Of a stretch of 44,595 nt of DNA, positions 1 through 8,275 are shown in pieces (position 1 is the first letter of the stretch; each line of letters starts with the position of its first letter). The notes beneath the pieces are model-generated. The model was not told the origin of the DNA. It saw only the letters and a list, made by a program, of their open reading frames with translations, and made no database searches. This DNA comes from Acidobacteriaceae bacterium. GTDB lineage: Bacteria > Acidobacteriota > Terriglobia > Terriglobales > Acidobacteriaceae. The position numbers were made by a program, and so were the translations under genes. Location: the NCBI GenBank assembly GCA_003156495.1, contig PMHC01000083.1, positions 1-44,595 on the forward strand, written 5' to 3'.

Positions 1-154
1 ACATGTCCTTGAACTGGTTCATGCCTGCGTTGGCAAACAGCAGCGTGGGGTCGTTGGCGGGCACTAGCGAGGAAGAGCGCACGCGGCGGTGGCCCTTCGA
101 CTCGAAAAAGCGCAGGAACAGTTCGCGGATCTCGTTTCCAGTGCGGTATTGCAT
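1..154 (-). CDS. alaS: Alanyl-tRNA synthetase, N-terminal fragment (runs off window)
   Basis: This is the first 51 codons of class II alanyl-tRNA synthetase, the cytoplasmic enzyme that charges tRNA-Ala. The visible N-terminus contains the conserved class II motif 1 region of AlaRS, with the stretches ELFLRFFESKGH, SSSLVPANDPTLLF and ANAGMNQFKD. The ATG at 154 gives the expected start; the ATG at 159 is in another frame. Only the window edge cuts the gene, so it is not broken. Its usual upstream neighbour recX now lies about 42.6 kb away on the same strand, which places the prophage in the recX-alaS intergenic region. The original alaS promoter may have been separated from the gene by the insertion. 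Confidence 0.95.
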   Translation of the reverse strand, partial: MQYRTGNEIRELFLRFFESKGHRRVRSSSLVPANDPTLLFANAGMNQFKDM

Positions 155-190
155 GGCATCTTTAGTGTAACGGTCCGCCAGCCGTGAGCG

Positions 191-195
191 CACCC
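191..195. repeat. Candidate target-site duplication, left copy (CACCC)
   Basis: CACCC stands directly before a TG at 196-197. The same five bases follow a CA at 42701-42702. Mu-family transposition makes 5-bp duplications and the elements begin TG and end CA. A chance match of this kind is possible at roughly the few-percent level given how many TG/CA pairs lie near the ends. Confidence 0.45.
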
Positions 196-261
196 TGCTC
201 GTCTGTGGCTGCCGGAATTACATGTCACAGGTTGCAGGAATTACGTGTCACACCTGTGACA
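196..261 (+). repeat. Left prophage end with tandem transposase-site-like repeats
   Basis: Two direct copies of TGC(C/A)GGAATTAC(A/G)TGTCACA start at 210 and 233, a period of 23 bp. The second copy runs into an inverted half site, so 246-261 reads TGTCAC-ACCT-GTGACA. The same motif occurs inverted at the other end of the element (42606-42626). Arrays of transposase-binding sites at both ends are typical of Mu-family elements. The region up to the PAP2 gene at 435 holds no other gene that can be supported. Confidence 0.65.
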
Positions 262-434
262 AATAAATATGGGCAAAGCAGTTAGGCGTGCCACATCTTG
301 GTACAAATACAGCTTTTCATAGATCACCGCGCGATCCCGAAATAAGCCATTATCTAGACCCACAAAAGTAGTAAAGCCTCTGCCCCAAAAACAAGTAGTA
401 TTGGTTGGGCCACAAAATAAGGAAGATAAGAACA

Positions 435-1223
435 ATGAAGCCATGGGCAATACTCCTGATCGGTCATGCTGATTTTGTCGTTATCGGTGCCCTCTTTCTC
501 ACCCTCGCCATATCGTTACTTCAAAAAAATCCTCCGCATCGCCGCGCGAAAGAATGGCTGCTTCTAGCGGCTCTCGCCGTTCTACCCGGAGAGGGAATAG
601 CCGCCACCATCGTTACATCGCTTTCCAAGCTGCGGCCCGGTAAGATCGACCTCTATGTTTGCTGGATCGATTCCTTTTTCGGCTACCCAGGATTTCGCGT
701 AGGTCAGTTCGTTTACGCTCATTTCTGGGCCAGAATATTATCTTCCATCAGCTACGGCCTGCTGGGCTCGGCCATGCTTGCCACCGTAGCTGTCTACTTG
801 TGGCAGCGACCAGACCGTGAAGCACTTGCCGTCGCTACGGCATTCATCATCAACCTTTTTGGCGCAATTCCCATCTACCTTTTATTCCCGGTCTGCGGCC
901 CCATTTATGCCTTTCCCAATTTTCCAGCCTTACCATCAGCTCACTTCGCCCTGCAGCCGATAGCGCTAGCTTTTCCGCCCAACGGAGTGCCATCGGTGCA
1001 TACATCGACAGCGCTGCTTGTGCTGTGGTTTCTCCGACGCTGGCCGAGCGGGCGCATATTCGGATCGATTTTTCTGGCCCTGACAGTATTCTCAACATTG
1101 GGCGCAGGCGAACACTATTTGGTTGACCTGATCTGTGCATTCCCTTACGCGCTCTGCGTGGCGTGGTGCACACCTAGGCTAATTGGCTTTTTCGCGAGAT
1201 ACTTTCGATGCGCAGAAATCTAG
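435..1223 (+). CDS. PAP2-family integral membrane protein (inositolphosphotransferase-like)
   Basis: A 262-residue multi-spanning membrane protein with about six hydrophobic segments. Near the C-terminus it has the two hallmark motifs of the PAP2 superfamily, GVPSVHTS (general acid/base histidine) and GEHYLVD (second catalytic histidine plus aspartate), arranged as in the PAP2_3/Aur1-like branch. Known relatives are lipid phosphatases or phosphotransferases of the cytoplasmic membrane; the substrate cannot be told from sequence. The ATG at 435 is chosen because an AAGGAAG sequence lies upstream; a TTG at 405 is an in-frame alternative. It faces the convergent tail-fibre gene and lies between that gene and the left prophage end, the position where transposable phages carry accessory genes. 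It may therefore be a lysogenic-conversion gene that alters the host envelope. If the left end were further in, it would be a host gene instead. Confidence 0.8.
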   Translation: MKPWAILLIGHADFVVIGALFLTLAISLLQKNPPHRRAKEWLLLAALAVLPGEGIAATIVTSLSKLRPGKIDLYVCWIDSFFGYPGFRVGQFVYAHFWARILSSISYGLLGSAMLATVAVYLWQRPDREALAVATAFIINLFGAIPIYLLFPVCGPIYAFPNFPALPSAHFALQPIALAFPPNGVPSVHTSTALLVLWFLRRWPSGRIFGSIFLALTVFSTLGAGEHYLVDLICAFPYALCVAWCTPRLIGFFARYFRCAEI

Positions 1224-1264
1224 CAGCCAAGGCGGCCGCCGAATTTTTGCCTCGATAATTATGG

Positions 1265-2833
1265 CTATTGAACCTGTCTCCATACGCCGCTGTGGTAGAC
1301 CCATGGAATATAGGGGGTCGTAGCAGTCTGATAATATACTTGCCCTTCACTTCCAGACACAGGGGTAGATGCAGCTCTAAGCGAAAACAGATATGCCGTC
1401 GCCCGGTTAGTTGATGTCCATGTGATCGAATTGGCACCCGCCGATGAGCCAATCTCGTAAGATGATGCGAAATGGGTATAAACGCTATTAGCGGCAGTAA
1501 CGGGAGTGCTCCAGCCAGAGCTAACAGATAAAGTCATCTCGTTACAGCAATCTTGGTTTAAATACGATACTAAAAGATCGTTGATATAACTTGTTGTTGC
1601 GCTAAGGGTTATGGACGTTCCTGTGCTGCTGCTGGCAGCATTGTCTATTGTCTCTGTAACGCCGGAAAATTCATAAGCAACGATTATAGGCGCGTCAACT
1701 GCCCCTGTAAGAGTAATCGTATCTACCCCGGACGAAGAGGCGGTACCCATATAGACCCTTGCGCCCACAGCCGTGGCTAAAGTGAAACTGGTGCTTAAAG
1801 AATCGGAAACCGTTATTGAGCTTCCTTCATAATCACGGCTAAAAACAAGTAACAGGTCACCAGCTTTTATATTGCTAGAAAAAGTTGCTGTAGTTGAAGC
1901 TGCGCTTATAGATTGCACTTCTGCCGGTGTATTTACACCAGTCGGATTTGTCGTATCGAATAGAGGTGACAAGCCACCGCCGCTCGGCGCATTGCCGATT
2001 GTCATCACATCCCACTGTCCCGCCGCGTCAAAGCACATCGGAATCGGCTTGTTCGCAGGGATGTCTCCAGCCACAAGCGTGGTCGTCGATCCCGCCCATT
2101 TTGCCACTGAGCCCGCCGCCGAAGAATTGACGTTGATCGTGAGCGCTGTGCCGGTGTTCGCCGTCGTGGTCAGATAGGTGATGCAGTTGCCCGCCGTGGG
2201 CGTAAAGCTGGGCGTGGTAGTGCAGCTCTGCGCGGTGCTGCTGCCGGAGGTGTCGGAACAGGTTACCGGGATCGATCCGGTGGCGTTCAACGTGCTTACC
2301 GCCGATCCGCCATTTACGCTCACCACCGTTCCTCCCGACGATGTACCGCAAGTCGGGCAGCTTACCGCCGCCACTCCGTTCGACGTGCTAACAACGATGG
2401 GATTGGTACCCGAGACAGATGAAATACCGCTGCTCGATCCTCCGCCCTCCTGGAACATCGTGCGGTCGTCTGTAATCGAAGTGATAGCGCTCGCCCCTGC
2501 GACGACGGTAGCAATCGGAATAACGCTCGATGTAAAAACCGTTGTGCTCACGGCAGGAACGCAGAAGTTCGACTCGTCCAGGTAGACGTAATTCGTCGTC
2601 GAGGCTGTCATAGTCAGCGTTCCGCCTGCATAAGTCACGATGGGGCCTGCGCAGTTTGCCGTGCCGGCCGCGACGTTAAGCACCAGGCCAGATCCAGCCG
2701 TGGGCCAATAGCCTGGCCCAAAGCCCTGAACATACTTCGCATTGACCGAATAAATCGGCGCGCTCGAAGTCTGCGGCTGCTGGGCAAAAGCGACGGTTGC
2801 GAGAGCAAGGAAAAATGCAAGGATTTTCTTCAT
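1265..2833 (-). CDS. Probable tail fibre / receptor-binding protein with Sec-like signal peptide
   Basis: A 522-residue Ser/Thr/Gly/Ala-rich protein, the last gene of the leftward tail operon. Its position after the tip protein and its low-complexity beta-rich composition suggest a distal fibre or adhesin. Residues 1-18 form a textbook signal peptide: MKK, then a hydrophobic core, then AFA before QQPQ as a likely signal peptidase I site. That is unusual for a phage structural protein. A GAGGAG ribosome site lies 9 bases before the ATG. The C-terminus contains a YYQTATTPYIPWVYHSGVWR stretch resembling the ends of fibre proteins that display simple 'value in a box' motifs. No family was recognised with certainty, and a secreted superinfection-exclusion factor is possible. 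Confidence 0.6.
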   Translation of the reverse strand: MKKILAFFLALATVAFAQQPQTSSAPIYSVNAKYVQGFGPGYWPTAGSGLVLNVAAGTANCAGPIVTYAGGTLTMTASTTNYVYLDESNFCVPAVSTTVFTSSVIPIATVVAGASAITSITDDRTMFQEGGGSSSGISSVSGTNPIVVSTSNGVAAVSCPTCGTSSGGTVVSVNGGSAVSTLNATGSIPVTCSDTSGSSTAQSCTTTPSFTPTAGNCITYLTTTANTGTALTINVNSSAAGSVAKWAGSTTTLVAGDIPANKPIPMCFDAAGQWDVMTIGNAPSGGGLSPLFDTTNPTGVNTPAEVQSISAASTTATFSSNIKAGDLLLVFSRDYEGSSITVSDSLSTSFTLATAVGARVYMGTASSSGVDTITLTGAVDAPIIVAYEFSGVTETIDNAASSSTGTSITLSATTSYINDLLVSYLNQDCCNEMTLSVSSGWSTPVTAANSVYTHFASSYEIGSSAGANSITWTSTNRATAYLFSLRAASTPVSGSEGQVYYQTATTPYIPWVYHSGVWRQVQ

Positions 2834-2845
2834 AACTTCAGCTCC

Positions 2846-3199
2846 TCAAGCAAAGACGTAGATGGTTGCGGTCACGCTGGTGTCAGAAGCGGACAGATAA
2901 ATGTAAGTTGCATCGAAAGCCGTTGACTGCGCCCAAATCGCACCAGCGGAAGTCATCAAAATCGAGATCCTCGACGGCGCAGCGCTCAGGCCATGCGCAA
3001 TTTTGAAGTTGCCTGGCGCTGTAGAGGTTGCGCTCAGCGTCGCTGCTGGCGCACTGGGCTTCATCTCATCCCAACTTGAACCGTTGTCGCGATAGAGCTG
3101 GTGCGTATCGGTGGTGAAATAGAGGCGTCCGTCAATGCTTGCTGTTGGCCGTGCGGCCAGCGTACCATCGGCAATGCAAGTTGAGAGCAGTAAAGACAT
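2846..3199 (-). CDS. Small tail-tip-associated structural protein
   Basis: A 117-residue protein between the tip protein and the fibre gene. The N-terminal half contains RLYFTTDTHQLYRDNGSSWDEM, a motif typical of short phage fibre or baseplate-decoration proteins, and the C-terminal half is Ala/Ser/Thr-rich with predicted beta strands. An AGGAG ribosome site precedes the ATG. It starts 8 bp after the tip gene ends, so the two are probably translated from one message. The role is inferred from position and composition only. Confidence 0.6.
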   Translation of the reverse strand: MSLLLSTCIADGTLAARPTASIDGRLYFTTDTHQLYRDNGSSWDEMKPSAPAATLSATSTAPGNFKIAHGLSAAPSRISILMTSAGAIWAQSTAFDATYIYLSASDTSVTATIYVFA

Positions 3200-3207
3200 G
3201 ACTTCTC

Positions 3208-6200
3208 CTAGTCCGTAATCGTTTCGCCCGAATCGGTGTAGATGATGTCGCCATCGTCGTCGGTCAGATAGTTGCCGGTCAGCACCGCACCATAGACGGT
3301 CACCGTAGCGCTTCCGCTGACCGTGGAATCGGCCTCGCTGGTCGCGGTGATGGTATGTGTCCCGGCAGCGTTTGGAGCGGCATACAGACCATTTCCATCA
3401 ATCGTGCCGACGGTCACATTGCCGCCCGTCACTCCATCCACGGCCCAGATCACGTCAGTCTTGCTGCTGCCACTCACCGTGGCGGCGAATTGTTGTGTCG
3501 AGCCCGCAGAAAGGGAGACTGAAGAGGGCGAGATGTCGACTAACACCGGAGTGCTGTCGCCCGATTCGTAATACACGCCGAAAGCATCGAGTTTGCCATA
3601 CCATTTTGTGCTGGAACCATTCTGGAAATAGATCACCGCATTGAGATCGTTGTCCAGATAGCAAGCGCCAACGCCCTGTGCGTGGACAGAGCCGCTGACA
3701 TTGTATCCGTAACTTGATCCGGTAATCGTCTGCAGCGTGGTGCCATCGCCGGCGACCGTAGGCAGGCTGAATGCGCTTCCGTTGGCCAGATTCTTCGCCA
3801 CGCCGACGCCGAATTTCTTCCCGTTGCTCAGTGTGCAGTGCGCCCAAACTGTGTTGCTGACGGTCTCTTTGGTGAAGCCGGAGTCGTTGTTTTTGTAAAG
3901 GAAGACAAGAACCGAAGCGTTGCCGTGCCAGATATGCCCTTCGCCATCTTCGGTGTTGACGTGCACGATGCTGTTCGAGTCGACGTAAGCGCCGACTAGG
4001 TGCATTACCCAGCTATAGCCCGTGGAACTTTGATCGTGGATGAAAGCAACGGCAAAATCAGGATCGAGCGTATAGCCCGAGGGGACAGGAATCGTATCCC
4101 CATCGGCGAGGATACCCTGGCCAAAGGCGATTTGCTCGCCCCCCTTTAATGTCAGCTCGACGTAGGTCATATTGCCGGTTGTGGTTGTGGTTTCGGTATC
4201 GAGCCAAGCCAAACCGGCGTAATTTACAGTTCCGGACCACGTATGTCCTTCGTCGTCGTTATAAGTCAGCGTAAGCAGACGAGCCGAGGATGCGGAGCAA
4301 AGCTGAATCCGGCGCGCTGAATGATAGTTGACATTTGTACCCGCTGCGGACGCCCATGCGAGCATATTCGCCGAAGGGAACCCGCTCGATGGCAGATCGA
4401 ATTGAGTGCCCGCATCGGCTTGACTGGCGAAGAAGACGAAAATGCCGCCATCATCGAGATCGATCTGCGTATAGCTCTCATCGCCGCCAGGCTCGCTGCC
4501 CGGCACAATGTCCCATCCACAGCCGGTGCTATCGCTCGAATCGTAAAAAATGTCCGTGCGATAAGGACGCAGGGTGAGATGGACCTCGCCACTGTTTTGC
4601 GCGGGGGAAAGAGCAATTGAACCATTTTGTCCACTGGTCTCCACGGTGGGTACAGAGACTTTCTTCACTTCCACTTCATAGTCGCCGGCGTAAGGCACGC
4701 TCAAAGTGTCGTCGATCGCCACATGGTCGCCGCACACGATTTCCATGACGAGGTTGCCGGCGTCATCTTTGGCGAACATGCTGGTAGAGAAACTGATCTG
4801 CGGCGGCGTGACGTAGTTCGAGCTGATCGTGCCATCGGCGCCTGCGGTATCCGGTCCCAACGCGCGATCGCGCTCGTAGCAGCAAATGCGGCTGGCCTGA
4901 TCGTAGGTGCTAGTGCCCAGATCGATTGTTACGGACGCCTTTTGGCGATAGCGCGGCACTCCGATGGCAACGCTGCCGCGCGCCCACATATTGGCTTTAT
5001 GCCAGAATTGCGGCGCACGCTCTTTGAAGCGAGATGACAATAACCCGATTTTTCCGCCCGAGCCAACACTCGATGGATAATTCGATCCCTTGCGCACCAG
5101 GACTAATGTTGTCGGGTCGACTTCCTCTGGCGTGCCGGAATTTTCGACATCGGGCACGCTGTATACCTGCCACACACTGTCATAGGTCGTATCGGTGGCG
5201 CCGATCGAAACATAATCACCGTCGTTGAACGGATGACTATCCGTGGTGGTTACTTGAGGACGGCCATTGCTGCTGCAGGTGATGGAGGCAATGGTATTCG
5301 ACGCGGCAACTTCAAGGTCGCGGAATTGGCCCACATAGCGATTGCCAGCAGTATGAACGGCTTGATCGTTGGCTTCGAAAGTCCCTGGTAAAAGGTGCTC
5401 GCGCTTGAAGGTGAAGGCCACCGAGCGGGGTCGATCGATGCAGAGCGCGTCCTGGCCGCCGTAGCTCGTGTAATAACCGCGGCAAACGCGGGCGATCTGC
5501 TCTTCGATCGCCTGCAAAGAACACGCCGACGTAAACATGTAATCGCCGCGAAAGCGCGGCTTGCCGTTCGAAAGCTGCTCGTCGCAATATTGCGCGCTGC
5601 TGTAGATCGCGTCCCAATCGAAGCACGCGCGCACGGCCGTAGAAATATCGTCGATGCTGCTGGTCGAGATGTTGTACCACGGCATCAGCTTCCGGCGCAG
5701 GCGCACATCAATCCAGTGCCAGACGGGATTACGCGTCCAGGCATAGCCGGTCATTTTGCCATTGGCATCGAAGAGGCGGCATTTCAGCGCGCGCCAAAGG
5801 CCGATGGGATTGATGTCGGTCCATTGCGAAGAATCACTTTGCGTGGTGCTCGTCTGCCCGATAATAGGCTGCTTGCGCATTAGGCCGTAATAAGCGATGC
5901 GCGAAAAAGGTACTTGGTTGATGGCGGGCGGAAAGAGAGACCACAGGGCGTCGAGCCCCTGATCGCCGCCGGTCGAATATTGACCGGAGGTAGCGTCTGT
6001 GCCGGGATGAAAATGGAAGACAATTCCCTGTGCCGTGTAATCGAGCGGCGTTTGCCAGTCCCAGCCAAGCCAGGTGCTCGTGGTGCCATTGTTCCCGCGC
6101 CACGCCAGTTTGTCGCTGATCCAGAGTTCGGCACAGCCATCCCATTCGCCTTCGCCGAGCAGCCAAAATCCCACGCGCGTGTAATCGAGGCCGTTATATC

Positions 6201-6327
6201 CAGAGTCCTGCACCGTGTAATAAGCGTGGCGCTTGCCTGTAGCCCATACGTAGCCATAGCCGAGCGGTTGCGGCTGGCCTGTGGTTGCGCTGGCGCTGGA
6301 TGCTTGGGTTGTACTCGCGTTCGGCAT
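3208..6327 (-). CDS. Large tail tip / host-specificity protein with C-terminal Ig-like domain
   Basis: A 1039-residue protein that follows the DUF2163-like gene, the place of the large tip or central fibre protein in siphophages and gene transfer agents. The first 600 residues match the general make-up of tail-tip proteins: aromatic-rich with KRHAYYTV, LWISDKLAWRG and fibronectin-like strands. Near residues 925-1015 a bacterial Ig-like (BIG2) domain is visible, with SVSLSAGSTQQFAATVSG and DGNGLYAAPNAAGTHTITA. Such domains often bind cell-surface sugars. Its ATG overlaps the previous stop (TGATG), so it is translationally coupled. Expected work: forming the tip, opening it and contacting the host. 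Confidence 0.8.
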   Translation of the reverse strand: MPNASTTQASSASATTGQPQPLGYGYVWATGKRHAYYTVQDSGYNGLDYTRVGFWLLGEGEWDGCAELWISDKLAWRGNNGTTSTWLGWDWQTPLDYTAQGIVFHFHPGTDATSGQYSTGGDQGLDALWSLFPPAINQVPFSRIAYYGLMRKQPIIGQTSTTQSDSSQWTDINPIGLWRALKCRLFDANGKMTGYAWTRNPVWHWIDVRLRRKLMPWYNISTSSIDDISTAVRACFDWDAIYSSAQYCDEQLSNGKPRFRGDYMFTSACSLQAIEEQIARVCRGYYTSYGGQDALCIDRPRSVAFTFKREHLLPGTFEANDQAVHTAGNRYVGQFRDLEVAASNTIASITCSSNGRPQVTTTDSHPFNDGDYVSIGATDTTYDSVWQVYSVPDVENSGTPEEVDPTTLVLVRKGSNYPSSVGSGGKIGLLSSRFKERAPQFWHKANMWARGSVAIGVPRYRQKASVTIDLGTSTYDQASRICCYERDRALGPDTAGADGTISSNYVTPPQISFSTSMFAKDDAGNLVMEIVCGDHVAIDDTLSVPYAGDYEVEVKKVSVPTVETSGQNGSIALSPAQNSGEVHLTLRPYRTDIFYDSSDSTGCGWDIVPGSEPGGDESYTQIDLDDGGIFVFFASQADAGTQFDLPSSGFPSANMLAWASAAGTNVNYHSARRIQLCSASSARLLTLTYNDDEGHTWSGTVNYAGLAWLDTETTTTTGNMTYVELTLKGGEQIAFGQGILADGDTIPVPSGYTLDPDFAVAFIHDQSSTGYSWVMHLVGAYVDSNSIVHVNTEDGEGHIWHGNASVLVFLYKNNDSGFTKETVSNTVWAHCTLSNGKKFGVGVAKNLANGSAFSLPTVAGDGTTLQTITGSSYGYNVSGSVHAQGVGACYLDNDLNAVIYFQNGSSTKWYGKLDAFGVYYESGDSTPVLVDISPSSVSLSAGSTQQFAATVSGSSKTDVIWAVDGVTGGNVTVGTIDGNGLYAAPNAAGTHTITATSEADSTVSGSATVTVYGAVLTGNYLTDDDGDIIYTDSGETITD

Positions 6328-7424
6328 CAGATGCGCCTCGCACGATTGATCTGCTTCGTAGCGGTGTTCGCCGAGCTCTCGCCAAAGTTCTTCTCGTAGT
6401 TATTCAGGCAACCGCTAAAGCGCACTATGTTCTGGCAATTCGAATAGCTGTAATCGCACTCGGTGCTTTCGCTCGATCCGCACTGCGGCGATCCCCAATC
6501 CCACTGGCAGCTTTCGCTGAACGTTTTATCCAGTCCATCAGTATCAGCGGAATTGATGCCAGCAGCGCCTTTCAGCGTGATCGTGTCTGGCCCCGTATCA
6601 TCAACCGTTAATTTCCCGTGGACCTCAAGCCAGGGTGCTTCGGCTGCTGGGTCGTAGTGCCGAAACGCAAATTGAGCACCCTCGAACGCTGAGCTGCGCA
6701 GCTTGCGTTCCATATCGCGAGCGAGCGTGTCACCGCTAAGGTTTTGGATTACAAAGCTGCCAATGTCCGTCACAGCGGCGCGATGGAAGGTAAACTCCGG
6801 AACCGTGAGGAGCCAAGGCGTGTATTCCGTGGTCACTGGATCTGACTGCGTCCAATGCTCAATGCCGGATCGTCCATCCAACCAAGTTAATTGGGCGTGT
6901 TTAAAATTATCTACATTGACCGAAGCTGGTCCCGTTTTGTAAATATTTCCCGTCGTGCGGCAAAAGAGCTCGACCACCAATTCTTTGCCTGCATCCGGCA
7001 GATTCGGAATATCGACAGGACCGGTGACATTCAATCCTGCGCCTACGAGAGCCACCCCGTTTACACCGAAATCGTTGGTATATAGGGTACCGGAAGAAAT
7101 TCCCAAATAGGTTATCGTAGCGTTTCCGTCACCGTCGAAGATGACAGACACCGAACCATTGCCGAAATGCTGATCGCCGCCGCCATATTGATCTTCCCAA
7201 TTGATTCGCACTGTTGCGGCCGCGTCCGGCACCCAAATGCGCGCCCCCGAGCCGGTAGCGCTAGTCGGCGGAGCTTCCGTGATTACATTTAGCGCCGTGA
7301 TTTTTCGATCCGACCAATAATAGAGGTTACCGTTCACGTCCAGCACATCGAACAAGTTGACGCCGGCAATGCCGGTGTGGGCGCCACCGATTGCTGCCAG
7401 CCTGGAATTGAGCGACACACTCAT
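6327..7424 (-). CDS. Cys-rich tail protein (DUF2163/BR0599-like)
   Basis: A 365-residue tail protein. Its C-terminus has a cluster of five cysteines in about 45 residues (SCQWDWGSPQCG, TECDYSYSNC, FSGCLNNYEKNFG), similar in pattern to the C-terminal region of the DUF2163/BR0599 family of tail proteins in gene transfer agents and Mu-like siphophages. Those regions often hold an iron-sulfur cluster or zinc. The start at 7424 is chosen because this ATG overlaps the upstream stop codon (ATGA); longer in-frame starts would run through the preceding gene. It is coupled to the tip gene downstream. The family assignment is moderate. Confidence 0.7.
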   Translation of the reverse strand: MSVSLNSRLAAIGGAHTGIAGVNLFDVLDVNGNLYYWSDRKITALNVITEAPPTSATGSGARIWVPDAAATVRINWEDQYGGGDQHFGNGSVSVIFDGDGNATITYLGISSGTLYTNDFGVNGVALVGAGLNVTGPVDIPNLPDAGKELVVELFCRTTGNIYKTGPASVNVDNFKHAQLTWLDGRSGIEHWTQSDPVTTEYTPWLLTVPEFTFHRAAVTDIGSFVIQNLSGDTLARDMERKLRSSAFEGAQFAFRHYDPAAEAPWLEVHGKLTVDDTGPDTITLKGAAGINSADTDGLDKTFSESCQWDWGSPQCGSSESTECDYSYSNCQNIVRFSGCLNNYEKNFGESSANTATKQINRARRI

Positions 7425-8275
7425 CGCATCACCTGCAGGCCATACCAGCCGAGTGCCACGGCTTTCGAATTGGTGTTCATCGTATTCGTCGCCACAACCT
7501 TCACGCGATGAATGTCGAGCGAAAGATCGGTTACGGTCAGGACCAAGCTCGTGGCGGCTGTCGTGCTCGCATAACAATCAACCGTCGAGTTCATGACGCC
7601 GTCCACGTAGACAGTGGCGATGCCTTGCGCGGGGCCAGTTACCATCCAGAGTTTGAATCCATAGCCGCGATATTCATAGGCTGCCCAGTCGCCGGTATTG
7701 GTACCGGGATCGGTCATGTAGGTCTTCGTCAGGTTGCTGCGCGCGGTGCCGCCCAACGTAATGGATGGCGCGGCGCTCAGGATAGCTTGTGTCCACGCTC
7801 CGTTCGTGGCTAGCTTCTGGTCGCCGCGGTCATTATTAATGCAGAAAAGGATCGATTCGTGATCCCAGTCTGAGGGATATTGCAGCATAGGAGCCGTCGG
7901 CATTTCTTCAAATATCAGATTCTGTACGCTCCAATTGCCGTTTCCATCTTCAGTAAGAGGAAACTCGGAACCTGTGAAACGACCGACATAGTGGCGACCG
8001 CCACCGTCATGATCGATGATAGTGAAATAGCCATCTTCATATTGTTCGAAGTACCATTTCAAACGCTGCACACAAGCCCAACTACGAGTTAACCAGGTAA
8101 GCGGAAAACTGTGGCCAGTGTTCTGCGTTTCACGCGTCCAGGGATCACTGCCCACGGCCTTTTTGCGCAGTTGAGTATTGGTGCGCTTGCGCGTGAAACC
8201 ATAGTCGGGGCACATCGAGTCCTCGATGTCCGATTCCCAAATTGCGGTGGAGTTGAGGATGTCAGTCTCAGGCAT
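7421..8275 (-). CDS. Distal tail protein, DUF2460-like
   Basis: A 284-residue protein lying directly after the tape measure gene and before the Cys-rich tail protein, the order seen for DUF2460-type hub proteins of siphophage and gene transfer agent tails. The N-terminal half shows a beta-rich core with TWLTRSWACVQRLKWYFEQY and DGYFTIIDHDG, the part that normally makes the ring at the end of the tail tube. The start overlaps the end of the tape measure gene by 8 bp. The C-terminal half has a carbohydrate-binding-like beta-sandwich composition. Family recognition is tentative; a role at the distal tail is well supported by position. Confidence 0.65.
   Translation of the reverse strand: MPETDILNSTAIWESDIEDSMCPDYGFTRKRTNTQLRKKAVGSDPWTRETQNTGHSFPLTWLTRSWACVQRLKWYFEQYEDGYFTIIDHDGGGRHYVGRFTGSEFPLTEDGNGNWSVQNLIFEEMPTAPMLQYPSDWDHESILFCINNDRGDQKLATNGAWTQAILSAAPSITLGGTARSNLTKTYMTDPGTNTGDWAAYEYRGYGFKLWMVTGPAQGIATVYVDGVMNSTVDCYASTTAATSLVLTVTDLSLDIHRVKVVATNTMNTNSKAVALGWYGLQVMR

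Noticed and set aside
241..450. A minus-strand frame near the left end
   Set aside because: It covers the left-end repeat and the start of the PAP2 gene, with no ribosome site or family pattern.
1224..1264. Bidirectional terminator between the PAP2 and fibre genes
   Set aside because: GGCGGCCGCC followed by a short T-run is only a 10-bp palindrome without room for a loop; too weak to call.
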